Shown: positions 27,543 through 37,650, counted from the first letter of the stretch. The stretch: DNA of 64,000 nt from Sulfurimonas sp. (GCF_029027585.1 NZ_CP093397.1:2221405-2285404); one strand, 5' to 3'. Numbers and translations are program-made. The notes: a model not told the origin generated them from the letters alone.

Positions 27543-28229
27543 ATGAAAAATAAAATTTTAAAAAAATTGCGTGTTTTGTTTGTTGAAGATGAAGAAAATA
27601 TTGCAAGACTTTTAAAAAGTGCTATTGGTGATAGTTTTTATAGTTTTACTTTAGCATCTAATGGCAAAGAGGGCATAGAAAAATTTTTACAAATCTCGCC
27701 TGATATAGTAATCACAGATATAAATATGCCTAAGATGTCAGGCTTAGATATGGCAAGAGAGTTAAAGAAGATAGATAAAAAGATTCCTATTATCATACTT
27801 AGTGCTTTTAGTGAAAAAGAGAAACTATTTGAGGCAATAGATGTTGGAGTTATAAAGTATTTTTTAAAACCTTATGACCCTGATGAGATACTTGATTATA
27901 TTAGTTTAATATCAAGTGAACTAGAAGATAAACTTGTTGAACTTAGTGAAGGGTTTAGTTTTAACAAAACAAGTAAATCACTTTATAAAAATTCCAAATT
28001 TATAGCACTTTCAAAAAATGAAGTTAAATTTTTTACACTTATTTTAAACACTAAAGACAATATACTAGATGATACAGCAATAAAAAAAGATATATGGAAT
28101 GAAGAGGTAAGTGATGATAGACTTAGAACTTTTATTAAAAGATTACGGGTAAAAACATCAAAAAAACTTATAATCAATCTAAAAGGTGTAGGTTATAAGA
28201 TAAGTTACAGAGAGAAAAACTCAGTATAG
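27543..28229 (+). CDS. OmpR-type response regulator
   Basis: A 228-residue regulator. The receiver domain (~10-125) has the acidic pair in FVEDEEN, the phospho-acceptor in VITDINMPKMSG, and the conserved Lys in YFLKPYDP. The C-terminal winged helix (~140-228) ends in INLKGVGYKISY. It directly follows its presumed kinase. A second, broken copy of its 3' end lies 3.5 kb downstream before adk, and the two copies flank the restriction/MazEF segment. Confidence 0.88.
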   Translation: MKNKILKKLRVLFVEDEENIARLLKSAIGDSFYSFTLASNGKEGIEKFLQISPDIVITDINMPKMSGLDMARELKKIDKKIPIIILSAFSEKEKLFEAIDVGVIKYFLKPYDPDEILDYISLISSELEDKLVELSEGFSFNKTSKSLYKNSKFIALSKNEVKFFTLILNTKDNILDDTAIKKDIWNEEVSDDRLRTFIKRLRVKTSKKLIINLKGVGYKISYREKNSV

Positions 28230-28261
28230 CCTTGTTCGATTTTTACGATTTGTTATCTGTT

Positions 28262-30628
28262 TTATAAATTACTTGAATATGACAATGATTTTATATAATT
28301 TTTCATATATTCCCAATCTATATTATTATTAGTTACTGGCAGTAATATTTTCTCACCATCTAATCTTTTTAATCTTACTTGTCTTCCATAAGCAAATTTT
28401 ATAATTAATTTTTTTAATAATGTTGCAATAAAAATACAAGTATAAATATTATCATTATTTTTATATTTGTCTGCAAATATTAATGTATGTATATTGTCAT
28501 CACTGAAATATTCATAATTATGATAAAATACATTACAAAGCATATCAATAGTTATTTTATCTTTAAATATTTTTTTACTATCTTTAAATTCATCATAGCT
28601 AATAAAATTTGAAACACCATTTTGCATTGAAGTAGATGTTAATAGAGGAATTTCTCCCAAAACTCTTTCTTCTTTATTTAATCGTTCGCCTTTTTCAATA
28701 TTGAATAAATCTGTTAATAAAAATGGTAAGTATTTTTTGTTTGTTGTATTAGTTTTACTGTTAGATAAACTTTTCTCGCTAATTGAATTAATCTTACTAA
28801 AAAGAAATAGTGAACTTAGATATTCTTTGATTGTATTTATAAATTCATCTTCATTATTATTATCATAATCAATATTCATGTAGCTTTCTGCACACCACTC
28901 TTGTTTATCTGAAACATTTTTTAAAACAGAAAAATTTGCTTCTTCATAATATCTATATTTAGATAGTAAATGATTATGTTTTTCCTTGTAACCTCCAATA
29001 TTAATTCTACCCTGTTTTTTTCTTTTTATAAAACCATCATCATTAAATGCTCCAAACCAAGATGGTTTATTATTATTGTGTCTTTCATATGCCTTAAATA
29101 CCATTATACAAGTTGGGACGCTTGCCGATGGATAAAATAAATCTATAGGTGTTGTTATTACAGATTCTAAGGTATGTAATTCTAATAATTGTCTATGTTT
29201 TTTTAAAACAGCTGGAGTATCTAATGCGCAACTCATTTGAACAATTGCTATACATCTCCCTCCTTTTGGTAAACTTTCCATAGCATTTAAAATAAAATCT
29301 AATTGACCATCTGCTCCAACAGAGTATGGAGGGTTTAACATAACAACGGTAGGTTTTAATTTCTTAATTCTTTGTTTATGTTTATCATTGTAGCAATCTT
29401 CATTATAAATATGCGATCTCCCATCACCTCTCATCATCATGTTAGAACAAGCAAATGTAAACATATCAGCTCTTTCTTCTGTCCCAATTAATTGATTTTC
29501 TCTAATATAAATTATTTTTTCAGCATCATTTCCTGCTAAACTAATCATTCTTTTCATTGAGGCAACTAAAAAACCACCTGTACCACAACAGCAATCATAT
29601 ACAACATCATCCACATTTAAATCAATCAAATCACAAAATAAATCGGTTATATGTGCGGGAGTAAGAACTAAACCAGTTTTACCATCAGAACCTGAGTATT
29701 TAATAAATTCTGTATAAAATTTTCCTAGTACATCAAACCCAGAATTATCGTAATTTACTAAAGGATAAATATCTTGTTTTATTTCATATACTAAATCACT
29801 AATCAATGTATTAGGAATATTCTTTTTTGTTTTTTTATCTTTTATTGTTTTAGCAGTTGTAATTTTATGATTTTTTATTGTTGAATATACTCTTAATATA
29901 CTTTCTCTTCGTTCTTCTTCAATTTTATTTGATTTTAAAATAATTTCACAAGATGTTAATATAAAATTAACTAAATCTACGACATCACTACTTTGTTGAT
30001 AGCTATCTCTAAATCGTTTGTTTTGTAGTGCTAGTAATATACCACTTATTAATGTTGCTCTTTCCGTAGTGGGAATTGAGTAGTTTTCTAATTTTCCATT
30101 ATATTCTACAGCTTTTTCAATAATTTTTAAATTTTGTAAATTTATTGAAAAGTCGTGCATATCATATAGTTTAAAATAAGAATTAAATGATAATAAGTGT
30201 TTGTCTTGTAATTCTTCAATATTAGAATTATGCTTAAATAGAAAGTTGGATACCTTTAATTCATTTTGATTTAATCCTGAAACAGCTATTCCTAGTATAT
30301 CAATATCTTTATTTTTTTTTCTTACGCATTTCATATAATGTAAAATACCATCAACCGAATACTCTACTGGCAAATTTCTATTATCACTTTCATGTTTATC
30401 TGTATCTGCTTTACATTCAATTATTATAATAAAATTAAGATATTTTTTAAATGAAATTATAAATTCTGGATATCCTTTATTACTTGTTCCTTTTTTTGAT
30501 GCATTATCAAATAAGTTAGATCTATGTTTTGATTTTTGTTCTTCTATGAATATTTCATTTTCTATATTTAAAATATCATTCTTAAAATGTTCTCTTACTA
30601 TATCTTCTGTAATTCTCTCATTCGCCAT
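28262..30628 (-). CDS. Single-chain restriction-modification protein (nuclease-N6 methylase-specificity fusion, type IIG-like)
   Basis: A 788-residue protein. Residues ~1-120 look like a PD-(D/E)XK nuclease, with PEFIISF then IIIIECKAD supplying the acidic and ECK residues. A helical HsdM-like linker follows. The N6-adenine methylase core (~320-560) has VVYDCCCGTGGFLVAS (SAM site) and VMLNPPYSVG (NPPY catalytic motif). The last ~200 residues resemble a HsdS/TRD half (PFLLTDLFNIEKGERLNKEERV, GRQVRLKRLDGEKILLP). No separate S or R gene is adjacent, so one chain would cut, methylate and recognise. The AT-rich composition is slightly richer than neighbouring core genes. Confidence 0.8.
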   Translation of the reverse strand: MANERITEDIVREHFKNDILNIENEIFIEEQKSKHRSNLFDNASKKGTSNKGYPEFIISFKKYLNFIIIIECKADTDKHESDNRNLPVEYSVDGILHYMKCVRKKNKDIDILGIAVSGLNQNELKVSNFLFKHNSNIEELQDKHLLSFNSYFKLYDMHDFSINLQNLKIIEKAVEYNGKLENYSIPTTERATLISGILLALQNKRFRDSYQQSSDVVDLVNFILTSCEIILKSNKIEEERRESILRVYSTIKNHKITTAKTIKDKKTKKNIPNTLISDLVYEIKQDIYPLVNYDNSGFDVLGKFYTEFIKYSGSDGKTGLVLTPAHITDLFCDLIDLNVDDVVYDCCCGTGGFLVASMKRMISLAGNDAEKIIYIRENQLIGTEERADMFTFACSNMMMRGDGRSHIYNEDCYNDKHKQRIKKLKPTVVMLNPPYSVGADGQLDFILNAMESLPKGGRCIAIVQMSCALDTPAVLKKHRQLLELHTLESVITTPIDLFYPSASVPTCIMVFKAYERHNNNKPSWFGAFNDDGFIKRKKQGRINIGGYKEKHNHLLSKYRYYEEANFSVLKNVSDKQEWCAESYMNIDYDNNNEDEFINTIKEYLSSLFLFSKINSISEKSLSNSKTNTTNKKYLPFLLTDLFNIEKGERLNKEERVLGEIPLLTSTSMQNGVSNFISYDEFKDSKKIFKDKITIDMLCNVFYHNYEYFSDDNIHTLIFADKYKNNDNIYTCIFIATLLKKLIIKFAYGRQVRLKRLDGEKILLPVTNNNIDWEYMKNYIKSLSYSSNL

Positions 30629-30836
30629 TTTAATATCCTATTCTTATTTTGTTGATTTTAACATAAAAATTAAATTTTATTTAAAAGCATGTCATTTTGT
30701 AATGTTTTTATATAGACTAATCATTACCAATTAAGAAATTGATATATTCACATTTTATCTAAAATTTAATATTAATTGGATAAGAAGATATTTTCGCCAT
30801 TATAATCTTGTTCTTTCCTCTGCTTTGTTGTACGAA

Positions 30837-31170
30837 TCATTGTATGATACTATCAATTATACCTAATATTTTATTTATAGTTTTTTTGATTTGCTTTTTC
30901 AATAAATTTTATATTTCTTGAATTATAATCTATTGATTTCATTTGTTCTCCCATAATAAAACCTGTGATATTTTCACTTTTTACTTCGATATGAAAAGGA
31001 AAGTCTCTTTTTGTATTTGTGATTGGACAAGCAAATGCTAAACCTAAATGTTGGTTAAATATTTTATTACTTATAATTATTGCAGGTCTTCTGCCTTTTT
31101 GTTCATGTCCACTTTGTGGGTCAAAATTTAAAGCTACAATATCTCCTTGTTCAGGAATATATTTTACCAT
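30837..31170 (-). pseudogene. mazF: MazF/PemK-family toxin, broken by one extra base near the 3' end
   Basis: An mRNA-cleaving toxin of the MazF family: PEQGDIVALNFDPQSGHEQKGRRPAIIIS (~7-35), FACPITNTKRDFPFHIEV, and MGEQMKSIDYNSRNIKFIEKA. The raw frame stops at 30871 after 99 residues. Removing one base from the T7 run at 30881-30887 extends it through KTINKILGIIDSIIQ to 30837, giving 110 residues, the usual family length and C-terminal helix. It overlaps mazE by 7 nt. Active or not depends on whether the indel is real. Confidence 0.75.
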
Positions 31171-31409
31171 TCTTCTAATCCAGTTTTATTATCAAATTCT
31201 TCATAAGTTTTGTAGTTACTTGGTAATTGTTTAACTAAATCATTAATATTATATTTTATTCTTTCTTCTCTTATTGGCTCTAATACAATTTTTTTATTTT
31301 CAATTAAAATTTTCATTTTATCACCAATAGATAAATGTAACTCTTTCATTATATCTTTTGGAAATCTTAAACCCTGTGAGTTACCCCATGTTGAAATTGT
31401 AGCTGTCAT
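31164..31409 (-). CDS. mazE: MazE/AbrB-type antitoxin
   Basis: An 81-residue antitoxin with an N-terminal swapped-hairpin DNA-binding domain: ATISTWGNSQGLRFPKDIMKEL, then IGDKMKILIENKKIVLEPI. The acidic C-terminus (YKTYEEFDNKTGLEEW) should block MazF. The start at 31409 is chosen over an upstream ATG because GAAGGA lies just upstream and the WGNSQGLR motif is then at the usual position. Confidence 0.85.
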   Translation of the reverse strand: MTATISTWGNSQGLRFPKDIMKELHLSIGDKMKILIENKKIVLEPIREERIKYNINDLVKQLPSNYKTYEEFDNKTGLEEW

Positions 31410-31443
31410 GATATATCCTTCAATTGTATATCCGAAGTATATC
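31410..31443. promoter_or_regulatory. Candidate MazE operator (inverted repeat over the ribosome-binding site)
   Basis: GATATATCCTTC at 31410-31421 faces GAAGTATATC at 31434-31443, a near-perfect inverted repeat whose left arm covers the mazE ribosome-binding site. AbrB-type antitoxins autoregulate from such sites. The arms match at most positions but the spacing is only guessed to be functional. Confidence 0.4.
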
Positions 31444-31685
31444 ATATGAGATTTTGTATGTCAAGATAAAAAAAATCTATCAATATATAAATTTTTTTAA
31501 ACATACTTTTAATTTGCAAAAAGAATGTGTACCCGATCAGAATACTAAAAGTTATATATTCTAATATATCGCCTTGTTGTGCTTTGAATACAAGTGCATA
31601 ACTGAAAGTAAGTGTAGTTGCTATAAATGCTTGTTGCTCTTTAACAAAGTTTAGATATTGTTCGCGATGCTTAGAACTTTGAATA
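31442..31685 (-). pseudogene. Relic C-terminal fragment of an unrecognised membrane protein
   Basis: The minus-strand frame between 31685 and the stop at 31442 is open for about 80 codons but has no start. It reads like real protein: a charged stretch with KHREQYLNFVKEQQAF, then hydrophobic FSYALVFK and EYITFSILIGYTFFLQ. The region between mazE and adk (31446-31804) otherwise holds only this relic and a response-regulator fragment on the other strand. Confidence 0.35.
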
Positions 31686-31759
31686 GTTTAAGACTACGGG
31701 TAAAAACATCAAAAAAACTTATAATTAATCTAAAAGGTATAGGATATAAAATATTTTAA
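31670..31759 (+). pseudogene. 3'-end fragment of an OmpR-type response regulator (second copy)
   Basis: About 29 codons ending RVKTSKKLIINLKGIGYKIF, nearly the same as the last part of the intact regulator at 27543-28229 (RVKTSKKLIINLKGVGYKIS). At the DNA level the stretch around 31690-31752 matches 28140-28202 with only a few substitutions, in the same orientation. No start or receiver domain precedes it. It lies 45 nt upstream of adk. Confidence 0.75.
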
Positions 31760-31789
31760 AGAAAATTATTCTATACTTGCATAAATTAA

Positions 31790-32452
<663 letters not shown>

Positions 32453-32461
32453 AGTTTTAAG

Positions 32462-32500
32462 CTAAAACAGAATTAACGAAAGTTAACTCTGTTTAGTTTT
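32462..32500. terminator. Bidirectional terminator between adk and the nitrite/sulfite reductase
   Basis: CTAAAACAGAATTAAC pairs with GTTAACTCTGTTTAG across a GAAA loop (one mismatch, one bulge), followed by TTTT. It lies just after adk and covers the stop codon of the convergent reductase gene, so it can serve both. Confidence 0.65.
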
Positions 32501-34186
32501 GGTTTATACACTGGGTCAGCACCCGCAACTGTCCATAGCTTTTTAGATAAAGCACTTACAGATGGAGCAAATTTTTCTTCTAAGGGTTCTATAAAGTCAA
32601 CCTCACTAAAAGTTTCTTTTAAAAGATTTTTTTCATACTCAAAACCACTACTTGTTGGCTCTAGTTTTATAGCTTGATTTGTTTGAAGGTTTGCTAAAAC
32701 CCATAGAGCTAAAAACTCCTCTGAGAATTTATTTAAGATAGCATCTGAGAACTCTTCAAAATTACTATATCCACTTAGTTCATATAACTTTATAATTAAA
32801 TCTATCGTTTTATGTAGATGCACAAGTGGTACCATAGAAAAAAGCATTCTACTAATACTTAAACCATCTGTATGAACAGCACCAACAAATACTCTTGCCC
32901 CGCCATCTGTATTACCAAAGTTATTTGTTTTTAGTCCAACTAAACCTATGTCGGTATGTCTATGTCTTCCACATCCTTTTATACATCCAGAAAAACCAAC
33001 AGTTATCCCATGTTTTGAAATTTTATCAAGTGGTAAGTACTTCGTTTCGTTTTTTATGCTCCAAAAAGAGTAAGGACATAAACTTCCTGCACAAGTGATG
33101 ATAGTCGCACTTTGAGCAGGTGAAGCAAAAGGTGTACTTGTATCACTTAAACCTAAAAGATATATATTTTGGTCTATCCCCAGTCTGATATCTACTTTGT
33201 TATCTAGTGCAAATGTTGAGATTTGTTTCATTTCTTTAGCATCTAGGCGTGCAAAGTCTGTTTGGTAACAGTATGCATAAGTCCCATCTCGAAGTTTTTC
33301 ATGTTGAGAAAATGCAACTTTTTCAAGTTGTATCTTACCAGCACTTTCAAAGGTTTTGCCGTATTCTTTTTCTATATGTTTCTTTAAAGTATCTAAAACC
33401 GATATTTTCTATCATATAAAAAAGACGAGTTTTTGAGCGAGAAAAACGAGAACCATGTAAGTAAAATGCTTCAACAAATGCTTTAAAAAAGTCAAAAACT
33501 TCTTCTCTTAGTAAAAAAATATCTGCATCTTTAGCTATTTCTGTATTTTTACCACCCATGTAAACATTAAAACCATAGATGCCATCTTTAAGAGCTAAGG
33601 CAAAGTATAAATCATTTGCAAAAAATGATGTAACACTTGCACGATTTCCAGAAACACCGATGCTAACACGACGAGGTAACATACCAACATAACGAGGGTT
33701 TTCAACTATATAGTCTTGCATCTGCATAATGATAGGATAAGTTTCTATCTCACAGTATCTTCCACGCCCATCATAAACATTTGTGACAATATTTCGGATA
33801 TTATCGCCAAAACTTTGCCAAGTTGTCAGCCCATGTGAATTTAGTTTTTTCCAGATTTCTAAAACATTACTTTCATCTAAATCATGAAGCTGTAAACCAG
33901 CTCTAGCAGTAATAATAATGGTTAAGTCATACTCATCAACTACATCAGCAATATATGAAAACTCCTCAGGACTAATGCGACCAGCAGGGATACGGATACG
34001 CATGGTAAACTCATCTTCTAAAAAATCAGTTGTAAATATTCCAAAATCTTGAAGAAAAAATCTATCTCCTTCACCAAGGTTTTCAAAGTCAAGGTCTTCA
34101 AATTCACTAAAGTAGTCATAAGGTCTAAGTCGTGCCTTATACCTTTCTCTTTTGTTTAGTTTAGAATTTAAATCTTCATTTTGCAT
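32473..34186 (-). pseudogene. Siroheme nitrite/sulfite reductase, broken by one extra base in the middle
   Basis: Two frames form one ~570-residue siroheme/4Fe-4S reductase of the NirA/CysI group. The N-terminal half (34186-33347) has the ferredoxin-like half-domain and the RIRIPAGRISPEE, ITARAGLQLHDL and RRVSIGVSGN segments. The C-terminal half has TCAGSLCPYS and GCIKGCGRHRH, the Cys ligands of the coupled cluster. Dropping one base from the A4 run at 33395-33398 joins ENIG to LDTLKKHIEKEYGKTFE without a stop. The first cluster motif is CX4C rather than the usual CX5C. Assimilatory sulfite or nitrite reduction is likely. Confidence 0.78.
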
Positions 34187-34299
34187 TAGTTAGGCTCCGT
34201 TATTTATTAAGCACATTTTAGCAAACAATTACATAATATTTGATGAAAATTTGATAAAGATTTATAATAAATTATATATAGGTTTAATAATTATTGATG

Positions 34300-34305
34300 T
34301 ATAAT
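34300..34305 (+). promoter_or_regulatory. -10 element of the mqo promoter
   Basis: TATAAT preceded by TG, 40 nt upstream of the mqo ATG. A ribosome-binding AGAGGA lies just before the start. No convincing -35 is present. Confidence 0.45.
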
Positions 34306-34345
34306 TTTCTCTAATACAAAATCCAACAAAGAATAAGAGGAATAA

Positions 34346-35707
34346 ATGACACAACACCATTATAATGTAATTGTTGTAGGAGGCGGTGTTTCCGGCGCTG
34401 CTCTATTTTATGAATTAGGTAGATATACAGATGCTAAGAAAATCTGTTTACTTGAAAAATATGGCTCGCTTGCTGCGTTAAACTCAAATGGTTCTGCAAA
34501 CTCACAGACCATTCATTGTGGAGATATTGAAACAAACTATACACTTGAAAAAGCAGCTGCTGTTAAGAAAACTGCTAAAATGGTTGAAAAATACTGTCTT
34601 CAGTATAAGCTTGAAGATAAAGTAATGTTTGCTCATCAAAAACTTGCGATAGGTGTAGGCTTTGAAGAAGTTGCTTATATTAAAAATCGTTATAAGGAAT
34701 TTAAAAGCCTTTATCCATACTTAGAACTATACAATAAAGAACAATTAGCTGAAATGGAACCTGCTATTATTTATGACAAAAATGGACAAGAGCGTCCTGA
34801 AGATATCGTCGGAATGGGTGCAAAAGGCGAATATACTACTTGTGACTTTAAAGGTTTAAGTGATTCTTTTATAGATGAAACTATTAAAATTGAAGATAAA
34901 GTAACAGATATTTTCTTTAACAATGAAGTAAAAAATATTCAAAAAATAGGAAGTACTTACCATATTCAAACTACAATGAGTCACTTTACTGCTGACTTTG
35001 TTGTTGTAAATGCAGGTGCTCACAGTCTTTTCTTAGCACACAAGATGGGGCATGGTCATGATTTTGGTTGTCTTCCAATGGCAGGTAGTTTTTACCTTGC
35101 TGACCGTAAAATATTAAACGGAAAAGTTTATATGGTTCAAAACCCTAAGCTTCCGTTTGCTGCACTTCATGGTGACCCAGATATTCTTGTAAATGGCTTT
35201 ACTAGATTTGGACCGACTGCGCTAATGCTTCCAAAATTAGAGCGTTTTAGACCTGGTACTTATCTTGACTTCATAAAAACATTAAGATTTGACCATAATG
35301 TTATTAAAATCTTTTGGGACCTACTTAAAGATTCTGATATTAGAAACTATGTTTTTAAGAACTTTATGTTTGAAGTTCCTTTTATTAATAAAAAACTATT
35401 TGTTCAAGATGCTAGAAAAATTGTTCCTTCACTTACTGAAGATGATATTTCTTATGCTAAAGGTTTTGGTGGGGTTAGACCTCAGATTCTTGACAAAAAG
35501 AATCAAAAAATTATGCTTGGTGAAGCATCTATAAATACAGGAGAAGGAATTATCTTTAACATGACTCCATCTCCTGGTGCTACATCTTGTCTTGGAAATG
35601 CAGTTCGTGATGTTGAAGTGATTTGTGATCATTTAAATTTAAAATTCGATAAAAAACAATTTGAAGATGAATTAGTAGAGAAAGAACCTACTAAAGGAGA
35701 TAAATAA
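34346..35707 (+). CDS. mqo: FAD-dependent malate:quinone oxidoreductase
   Basis: A 453-residue peripheral membrane flavoenzyme that oxidises malate and reduces quinone, the form common in Campylobacterota in place of, or beside, NAD-malate dehydrogenase. The N-terminal dinucleotide fold is VIVVGGGVSGAALFYEL. SNGSANSQTIHCGD follows near residue 50, and the C-terminal FAD contact is MTPSPGATSCLGNAV. The related L-2-hydroxyglutarate oxidase family is the main alternative. Its stop shares its last A with the ATG of the glycosyltransferase gene (TAATG), suggesting co-translation. Confidence 0.8.
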   Translation: MTQHHYNVIVVGGGVSGAALFYELGRYTDAKKICLLEKYGSLAALNSNGSANSQTIHCGDIETNYTLEKAAAVKKTAKMVEKYCLQYKLEDKVMFAHQKLAIGVGFEEVAYIKNRYKEFKSLYPYLELYNKEQLAEMEPAIIYDKNGQERPEDIVGMGAKGEYTTCDFKGLSDSFIDETIKIEDKVTDIFFNNEVKNIQKIGSTYHIQTTMSHFTADFVVVNAGAHSLFLAHKMGHGHDFGCLPMAGSFYLADRKILNGKVYMVQNPKLPFAALHGDPDILVNGFTRFGPTALMLPKLERFRPGTYLDFIKTLRFDHNVIKIFWDLLKDSDIRNYVFKNFMFEVPFINKKLFVQDARKIVPSLTEDDISYAKGFGGVRPQILDKKNQKIMLGEASINTGEGIIFNMTPSPGATSCLGNAVRDVEVICDHLNLKFDKKQFEDELVEKEPTKGDK

Positions 35708-36831
35708 TGTCAAACGAAACTAAGAAGAAGCTTTTATACATAACAGATCAGCATGAATATACTGATCATGGCTCAATAAGTGCTTTGTTTAATGGTTACT
35801 TAAAAGAGTATCTTGATGTGCATGTTGTATATTTAACAAAATATAAAAATAGTTTTCAAAAAAAAGGTACTGATTATATCGTGCCTCAACAATATACAAA
35901 AAATATTTGTGATTATTTAGAGTCTAAAGATGTTGATTTGAACTCTTTTAGTTATGTATTTGTTAGAAATATGCTTGATGTTTTAAGTGACACTCTTAAG
36001 AATCGTTCTAAGTTTGGTTTTAAACTTGGATATAGAGCATCTTTTCCTAAAACAGAAGAAGCACTCGCTGCAAATAAAGAGAAGAATAAGACAAGTCTTT
36101 TAAAAACGGTTGGTGGTTATTTTGAAAAATTTAACAAACAGCGTCTTTTATCAGAATGTGACCTTTTCATGCCAACATCTAAAGATATGGAAGAAGTTTT
36201 TTATTCTGATAGTGGTGTAAGAAGTTATCCCCTTCCAGCTGGACTTTGTCCAAATAGAATTACTTCTCACCGTATTTCTGATGGAGCAGACCGTAACTTT
36301 ATCTATGTAGGAACACTTGATGGGTTAAGAAACTTTCAACAAGTTTTAGTTGCATTCTCAAAAGTTAAATCTCAAGAATGGCATCTGAATATATCAACAT
36401 TCAACCCAAAATTTGCACAAACAGTTTTAAATAACTACCCAAGTTTAGTTGGCAAGGTTACCGTTAGAGAAGCTGGTAATTTAGATGAGCTTTTAGTTCA
36501 AGTTGATGATTGTGATATTGGTATTGCTTTACTTCCAGATATTTCGGTTTATAATACTGTTATACCTGCAAAAGTTATGGATTATTATACTTGTGCTATT
36601 CCTACTATATTAACAGATAACCCTAAAAACCGTACAATATTATCTGATGAAGATGCATTATTTTGTCCTTTTGAAGTAGATGCAATTACTGCTACAATAG
36701 AAAAAAGTATTACTATGACTGAAGAAGAAATTTCTGATATGGGACACTCAGGTCAAGCTAAACTTCTTAAGCATAAGCGTAACTATGAGATAATGGCAAA
36801 AGAACTTTTTGAAGAGTTAGAGTCACTTTAG
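35707..36831 (+). CDS. Glycosyltransferase family 4-like protein
   Basis: A 374-residue GT-B-fold glycosyltransferase. The N-terminal half has KLLYITDQHEYTDHGSISALFNGYL. The C-terminal nucleotide-sugar domain has FIYVGTLDGLRNFQQVL (~197-213) and a later IGIALLPDISVYNTVIPAKVMDYYTCAIPTI with the family-like Pro/Lys-Met-Asp-Tyr pattern. Acceptor and sugar unknown; it may act on a cell-surface glycan. It overlaps mqo by one base and converges on nrdG. Confidence 0.75.
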   Translation: MSNETKKKLLYITDQHEYTDHGSISALFNGYLKEYLDVHVVYLTKYKNSFQKKGTDYIVPQQYTKNICDYLESKDVDLNSFSYVFVRNMLDVLSDTLKNRSKFGFKLGYRASFPKTEEALAANKEKNKTSLLKTVGGYFEKFNKQRLLSECDLFMPTSKDMEEVFYSDSGVRSYPLPAGLCPNRITSHRISDGADRNFIYVGTLDGLRNFQQVLVAFSKVKSQEWHLNISTFNPKFAQTVLNNYPSLVGKVTVREAGNLDELLVQVDDCDIGIALLPDISVYNTVIPAKVMDYYTCAIPTILTDNPKNRTILSDEDALFCPFEVDAITATIEKSITMTEEEISDMGHSGQAKLLKHKRNYEIMAKELFEELESL

Positions 36832-36833
36832 TA

Positions 36834-37535
36834 TTATCTCCAAATCACTTCTATTTTATTTGATAGAAGTGATTTATCAAACTCCATAGATGCTACACCT
36901 AGATTTCCAATATTTATTTCAGTTTCTAAAAAACTTTGAATATAATACTTTCCTTTATACTCTCTATCTATTAAATCATCTATAATTTCATTTATATCTT
37001 TTTCATTTAACAAGTCACTATGTAGAGTTGTTCTAGTTTCAAAATCCATAGATGCCTCTATGAGGTAATTAAGTGTTTTTGAAAAGTCATTATATTTATT
37101 TGAATGAGTGATTTTAGTAAATTTTTTTTCTGGAGCTTTATAGTCAAGTGCTATAAAATTTAATAGTTTTAGTTCTATAAGTTTTTTTACTTCTACAAAA
37201 TTAGTACCATTAGTATCTAGCTTAATTTTAAAACCAAGTCTTTTTATCTCTTTACAAAACTCTACTAAATCGTGTGAAGTTGCTTCCCCACCAGATAAAA
37301 CAACCGCATCTAATAGACCTACTCGTGTTTTTAAAAACTTTAAAATATCATTGTAACTATAATCTCCATGTTTACTAAAAACTATCTCTTTGTTATAACA
37401 ATAATCACACCTCATATTACAAGAACTAAACCAAACTATGCATGATAGATGATTTTCATAGTCTAGATGCGTGAATTTTGTTAAGTCGTAAATTACTCTA
37501 GCATTGAGTAAATTGTTTTCTTTGTCTATGCTCAC
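36834..37535 (-). CDS. nrdG: Anaerobic ribonucleotide reductase activating protein (radical SAM)
   Basis: A 233-residue radical-SAM activase that installs the glycyl radical on class III ribonucleotide reductase. The cluster motif is SSCNMRCDYCYN (CX3CX2C, ~residue 36) and the SAM-binding LSGGEATSH follows. Start is a GTG at 37535 that overlaps the small glycyl-radical gene by 38 nt. The gene order nrdD, small peptide, nrdG supports the role. Confidence 0.85.
   Translation of the reverse strand: MSIDKENNLLNARVIYDLTKFTHLDYENHLSCIVWFSSCNMRCDYCYNKEIVFSKHGDYSYNDILKFLKTRVGLLDAVVLSGGEATSHDLVEFCKEIKRLGFKIKLDTNGTNFVEVKKLIELKLLNFIALDYKAPEKKFTKITHSNKYNDFSKTLNYLIEASMDFETRTTLHSDLLNEKDINEIIDDLIDREYKGKYYIQSFLETEINIGNLGVASMEFDKSLLSNKIEVIWR
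36842..36875. terminator. Perfect 13-bp hairpin at the convergent glycosyltransferase/nrdG ends
   Basis: AAATCACTTCTAT pairs exactly with ATAGAAGTGATTT across an 8-nt loop. It lies 10 nt past the glycosyltransferase stop and within the last codons of nrdG. There is no long T-run after it on either strand, so it may act as an mRNA stabiliser instead. Confidence 0.5.
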
Positions 37536-37650
37536 CTGTTTTTCCTATATTGAAACTCTCAACAGGTCTGTGGTAACCCATAACTCTCGTATAAACTATA
37601 CATTTTTGTCTTTTATCTTTTAAGTTTACTAATATTTCATTTTTACTCAT
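37498..37650 (-). CDS. Small separate glycyl-radical domain of class III ribonucleotide reductase
   Basis: A 50-residue protein, MSKNEILVNLKDKRQKCIVY followed by TRVMGYHRPVESFNIGKTGEH. RVMGYHRP...NIGK is the glycyl-radical loop normally at the C-terminus of NrdD. Here it has its own ATG, overlapping the nrdD stop as ATGA. So the radical-bearing loop may be supplied as a separate peptide to the 702-residue core. The other reading is that one missing A upstream (run at about 37655-37660) has split a single gene. See findings. Confidence 0.7.
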   Translation of the reverse strand: MSKNEILVNLKDKRQKCIVYTRVMGYHRPVESFNIGKTGEHRQRKQFTQC

